In this document: positions 7,632-10,540 of the stretch, in pieces
Position numbering within the stretch: position 1 is the first letter of the stretch
Layout of the letters: each line of letters begins with the position of its first letter
NCBI GenBank assembly: GCA_027295245.1
Contig: JAPULF010000249.1
Coordinates: 1-10,540, forward strand
Direction of reading: 5' to 3'
Source: Planctomycetota bacterium
Lineage (GTDB): Bacteria; Planctomycetota; Phycisphaerae; UBA1845; UTPLA1
Length of the DNA: 10,540 bases
The notes under the pieces: model-generated
Told to the model about the DNA's origin: nothing
The model's database searches: none
What the model saw: the letters and a program-made list of their open reading frames with translations, nothing else
Made by a program: the position numbers and the translations under genes

Positions 7632-9609
7632 GGCGAACCGCGCAGCAGTATTGACCCCGCGATTCGTGGCTCACAGTGCTCCCCTGACCGGACACTGCAA
7701 AGATATTACTGTCCACATAGGTTCGGTACAAGCTCGCCAAGGACCCCAGCAAAAGCGCCCCAGCGAGCGCCAGAAACGCCTTGCGCCCTTCTCGGCTGGC
7801 CGCCAATCCGTAAACCGCCCCCAGTACGGCTAGCGTCAAAGGCCGCAGCCACTCCGCCGGTGGACGCCCCGGTGGGAAAAAAATCGAGAGGCCGGAAGGA
7901 AGCCGCTCGGATGGCACCACCAACCAGAGCGAGTAGGCCGGCAAGACAAGCAGTGCCAGGAGCCAGAGGGGCGCCGCAAAGCCGCGCCAGGCACCGTCGC
8001 GAGCCGTCTCCGCCAGAGCCAGGATGGGCAGGGCGCTCACGGCCAGCACGACCGCCAGGTGTTGCGTCAGCCATCCCCTTTCGGGTGACGACGGGGAGCG
8101 GATAAACGCAAAAAACGTGCAGGCAACAACGAAGGCGATCGCAAGACTGGCGTAAGCCGCGGACTCCGTGCGCCGGGCGACCCGCGCCGTCACGGCGGCG
8201 AGAAACAGCAAGGCCGCAACGCCGGCAACAACGCGCCCGGCGGTATTGTCGGGATCCACCGATGCCACACTCTTTGGCCACAGCGCCATTCGAAAAGCGA
8301 CAAGAACCGCGAGGGCCGTTATGAGAAATGTCGCAAGTCGCACCGATGGGATCATCCGGCCCGCGGTTGTCCACGGTGTTCCGTCGGCGGCGAGTTGTTG
8401 CTCCCAAAAACGGGGCAGCCAGTGCCAAAGAGCCAAGGCCGCGCCGAGGCCGAACAATGCCGCGTTGAAGAGAGCGGGAATTCGAGTGACGTACTCGCGG
8501 GCATAAGGAACCGCGGGATCGGCCGCGACATCGAAGGTCAGCCATGCCGCCAGCGTTATGAAGAGAGTCACCATCGCCGCCGTTAGCAACGCGATGCCCA
8601 GTTCGGCGGTAAGCATGCTCCAACGACGATACGCCAAAAAGAGGCAAGTCGTCCCGGACGCCGCCAATGCCACGAACCCGGCCGAGCTGGGAACGGGCCT
8701 TGCCCCGACGGGGCTCACGACGTGATACACCCCCAGAATGAGAACGACACCCGCGATGACGGCTTCAGACTGTACAAACGCCGGCCATTTCGAATATGGG
8801 GCGATCAGATCGTCGAGACGGTCGGGCCAGGCATTTGCGACCCGCCGCCTATAGGGGAACTCCTGCAGGATGGCCGCCAGTAGCAGCAGCGTCGCCAGAC
8901 CGATTTGCAAGTGTAGAGTCCATGACCACCAATCCGGTAGAAAATCGGGCATGACCGATCTGTCGAGCGCCCGCTCGGCGCCGAGACCCGCCGGAATCAA
9001 CAGGCTCGTCCAACACACGAATACTGCCGAGAGCCCCAGCAAAATGACCGGTTGCTCCGGTCGCCGACCCGCAAGCGTCCAAAGTCCGGTTGCGGCTAGC
9101 AGGGCCGCAATGTCCCACAGCCCGCCCCCGGCCAGTCGTTGAAACACCTGGTCGGGATTCAACAAGCGATCCCACACTTCGAAGATGAGAAAGTAGGCGA
9201 CGAGAACAACCGTTGCGATGCCCGTGACCAGGGACCATGCCAGGAACGTGGCGGAGGATCGTGCGCCAGAGCCCGCCTCGCGGCGATCGCCGCCGATGCC
9301 CGCGGCCCAGCCGAAAAGGGCCCACAAGACGCACACCCCCGCGGAGATGTGTGACGCGAGAAACGCCCGATTTTCCGCGGTGCTGGCATGGGGCCAATTG
9401 TGTTTGAATGCCGTCACCGAGACGCCGACCGTGGTCGCCGCGACGAACAGTGACACCCCCAGTCCGGCGGGCAGCTTGCGACGAAGCAGATAGAAGAGAA
9501 TGCCGACGGCGAAGACGGCAATTGCGAATACCTCGTCCCCGAACGGCCCCACAGCGGCAGGCGGCGTCCGTGCCGCGAACTCGACTACGGATTGATGCAT
9601 CGCGGCCAT
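7564..9609 (-). CDS. Unrecognised polytopic membrane protein (about 18 membrane segments)
   Basis: I do not recognise a family. From ATG 9609 it has 681 residues; about 18 hydrophobic stretches of 17-25 residues are separated by short charged loops, the first near 27-42 (FAIAVFAVGILFYLL) and the last ending near 631 (LLGSLASLYRTY). It carries scattered intramembrane His and Trp (for example LASHISAGVCVLWALFGW and DWWSWTLHLQIG), but I find no CcmF/CcsA tryptophan-rich heme motif, no transporter signature and no soluble domain. Start: the frame stays open to 9732, but that upstream part is encoded by repeat copy C and reads as charged, non-conserved sequence. ATG 9609, or ATG 9600 with AGGA nine bases upstream, is preferred. 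The last roughly 49 residues after the final segment are hydrophilic and overlap the WYL gene, so the C-terminus may be affected by a frameshift. Confidence 0.75.
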   Translation of the reverse strand: MAAMHQSVVEFAARTPPAAVGPFGDEVFAIAVFAVGILFYLLRRKLPAGLGVSLFVAATTVGVSVTAFKHNWPHASTAENRAFLASHISAGVCVLWALFGWAAGIGGDRREAGSGARSSATFLAWSLVTGIATVVLVAYFLIFEVWDRLLNPDQVFQRLAGGGLWDIAALLAATGLWTLAGRRPEQPVILLGLSAVFVCWTSLLIPAGLGAERALDRSVMPDFLPDWWSWTLHLQIGLATLLLLAAILQEFPYRRRVANAWPDRLDDLIAPYSKWPAFVQSEAVIAGVVLILGVYHVVSPVGARPVPSSAGFVALAASGTTCLFLAYRRWSMLTAELGIALLTAAMVTLFITLAAWLTFDVAADPAVPYAREYVTRIPALFNAALFGLGAALALWHWLPRFWEQQLAADGTPWTTAGRMIPSVRLATFLITALAVLVAFRMALWPKSVASVDPDNTAGRVVAGVAALLFLAAVTARVARRTESAAYASLAIAFVVACTFFAFIRSPSSPERGWLTQHLAVVLAVSALPILALAETARDGAWRGFAAPLWLLALLVLPAYSLWLVVPSERLPSGLSIFFPPGRPPAEWLRPLTLAVLGAVYGLAASREGRKAFLALAGALLLGSLASLYRTYVDSNIFAVSGQGSTVSHESRGQYCCAVRHEHQSRLSTSQADHDSAIRTPI

Positions 9610-9682
9610 TCCTGAATTCGCTCTTCCACTCGTCAATCGCTCCGATTGGCAGCACGATGGATCGGACGATCGGGCAGGGCGT

Positions 9683-9753
9683 TTAGGAACTCTCTCAAAA
9701 GCCGTTTTCCACTGGTCAGAAACCAGTGACACACTCGCTCTCGAGAGAGCGTC
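9683..9753 (-). repeat. Intergenic imperfect palindromic repeat, copy C
   Basis: A perfect 7-bp stem CACTGGT (9710-9716) / ACCAGTG (9722-9728) with a 5-base loop CAGAA is flanked by outer CTCTC (9690-9694) and GAGAG (9743-9747) arms and by a self-palindromic CTCTCGAGAG. Same orientation as copies A and B. The minus-strand end GTGGAAAAC...GTTCCTAA matches copy B with three differences in 30 bases. Confidence 0.75.
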
Positions 9754-9776
9754 TTCGGGCCCGCGGCAACAGGGGA

Positions 9777-9791
9777 CCGGCTCCGAGCCGG
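9777..9791 (-). terminator. Perfect 6-bp GC hairpin downstream of tolC
   Basis: CCGGCT, loop CCG, AGCCGG (plus strand), about 65 bases past the tolC stop. No T-run follows on the minus strand, so a role as intrinsic terminator is doubtful; a stabilising or pausing hairpin is equally possible. Confidence 0.3.
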
Positions 9792-9855
9792 ACGGCCCTC
9801 ACCCAACCGAGAACAGCGATTCGCGAGGCGCCTGTCGCCTTCTTGCGACGGCTTG

Positions 9856-10540
9856 CTAGGGCCGTTCGTCAAGCACGACGTTGTTGTATTCCAGCAAGGT
9901 GCCTTTTGCACGCTCAACGTCCGCAATGCCTTGATTGTAATTGACGATGGCCTGCAGGAATGCCCGTCGGGCTTGCGCCAGGTTGCTTTGCGAGGCCAGT
10001 ACGCTGTCCAGGTCGGCCGGGCTCATGCGTTCCAGTCGCTCCTGCTGGGCCCGGAGATTGTCGAAGCCGGATGTCACGGCCACACGGCTCGTGCCGATCT
10101 GCTCGAACGACGTATTCAGGTTCCTCAGGGCGACGCGGCAATCGGTGATGACATCGTCCAGGGCTTTCCGATAGGCGGCGACGGCCTGTGACTGCTGGAG
10201 TTTCGCGATTCGGATGCCGGCCCGTTCGGCCCGCTCGCCGAAATTCCAGGCAAGCTCCACGCCGACGAACTGATCCACGAAGCGTCCGCTGGTCTCCTGG
10301 TCGAACGCCCGGCTCGCGTTGGACCCCAGACCGTTGAACGTCGCCCGGTAGACGACGTCTACTTGCGGAAGCGCCTGGTTCTTCGCGATTCCGAGATTGA
10401 TACGCGTCAGGTCGACGGAGTGTCGGGCCTGAATCAACTCCGGACGGCGCTGAAGCGCGATCCCGACCTCGTGATACCGGTCGCGAATGATGCCCGCGGT
10501 GATCGGGTTGTCGACCGGAATGATTTCGTATTCGGCCGAC
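9856..10540 (-). CDS. TolC-family outer-membrane efflux protein, C-terminal part
   Basis: Outer-membrane channel component of a tripartite efflux pump or type I secretion system. Only the last 227 residues are in the window; the frame is open to the right edge. Visible are the family repeat start IALQRRPELIQARHSVDLTRINLGIAKN, a LPQVDVV strand entering the membrane barrel, GVELAWNFGERAERAGIRIAKL at the return strand, then a long alpha-helical coiled region (RKALDDVITDCRVALRNL, ERLERMSPADLDSVLASQSNLAQARRAFLQAIVNYNQGIADVERAKGTLLEYN) typical of the periplasmic tunnel. The gene ends at TAG 9858-9856. The inner-membrane pump and adaptor would be expected further right, outside the window; which substrate it serves cannot be told from here. 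Confidence 0.9.
   Translation of the reverse strand, partial: SAEYEIIPVDNPITAGIIRDRYHEVGIALQRRPELIQARHSVDLTRINLGIAKNQALPQVDVVYRATFNGLGSNASRAFDQETSGRFVDQFVGVELAWNFGERAERAGIRIAKLQQSQAVAAYRKALDDVITDCRVALRNLNTSFEQIGTSRVAVTSGFDNLRAQQERLERMSPADLDSVLASQSNLAQARRAFLQAIVNYNQGIADVERAKGTLLEYNNVVLDERP

Larger units (their letters stand above)
9610..9855. other. Non-coding gap between tolC and the membrane-protein gene
   Basis: About 246 bases holding repeat copy C and a GC hairpin. Frames crossing the gap (including the upward extension of the membrane-protein frame to 9732) show no conserved protein sequence. I see no convincing promoter; ATTGAC occurs near the gene start but lacks a matching -10. Confidence 0.55.

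Noticed and set aside
7690..7731. Possible promoter for the WYL regulator (TTGTAC, 17 bp, TAATAT) and GGACA/TGTCC inverted repeat
   Set aside because: Only three and four of six positions match consensus, the site is inside the upstream gene, and the 5-base arms are too short to claim an operator.
7706..8647. Minus-strand 313-codon frame inside the membrane-protein gene (also 8849-9655)
   Set aside because: These are out-of-frame shadows. The alternative frame has the strong alternation of hydrophobic segments and charged loops expected of a real membrane protein; these have Arg/Gly/Ser-rich products.

Overview
The window is GC-rich bacterial chromosome. Every gene I can support lies on the minus strand, so it is read from right to left. 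There is no phage, IS, CRISPR or RNA-gene signature. The gene set (coaE next to rho, an AMMECR1/MEMO-type radical SAM enzyme, a WYL regulator, TolC) and the repeat style would fit a Planctomycetota-like Gram-negative lineage. That taxonomic guess is inference; only the outer membrane is well supported, by TolC.

Layout, in the direction of transcription: (1) 10540-9856, the C-terminal part of a TolC-family outer-membrane efflux protein, whose 5' end lies outside the window. (2) 9855-9610, a non-coding gap with a GC hairpin and repeat copy C. (3) 9609-6188, a tight three-gene unit: an unrecognised protein with about 18 membrane segments, a DeoR/YafY-type WYL regulator whose start overlaps it by 68 nt, and D-aminoacyl-tRNA deacylase (dtd), whose ATG follows the regulator's stop by 1 nt. 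(4) 6187-5903, repeat copy B and then a good sigma-70-type promoter with a leader of about 120 nt. (5) 5902-5192, coaE (last step of CoA synthesis). (6) 5038-3497, rho, with a long low-complexity N-terminus. (7) 3496-3165, a gap with a weak terminator-like hairpin after rho and a promoter (TTGGCA, 17 bp, TATGAT) for the next gene. (8) 3164-1119, a P1B-type heavy-metal ATPase with a His-rich N-terminus. (9) 1118-987, repeat copy A abutting an extended -10 promoter. (10) 986-1, an AmmeMemoRadiSam-system radical SAM enzyme starting at TTG, with its last residues outside the window.

The genes are mostly housekeeping (CoA, transcription termination, tRNA proofreading) mixed with metal and solute efflux. 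Nothing shows that they form one pathway. The most unusual feature is a family of three diverged, same-orientation, imperfectly palindromic intergenic repeats of about 57-71 bp. Two lie just past a stop codon; the third lies in the gap after tolC. Each could form one of two competing hairpins. They match no element I can name.
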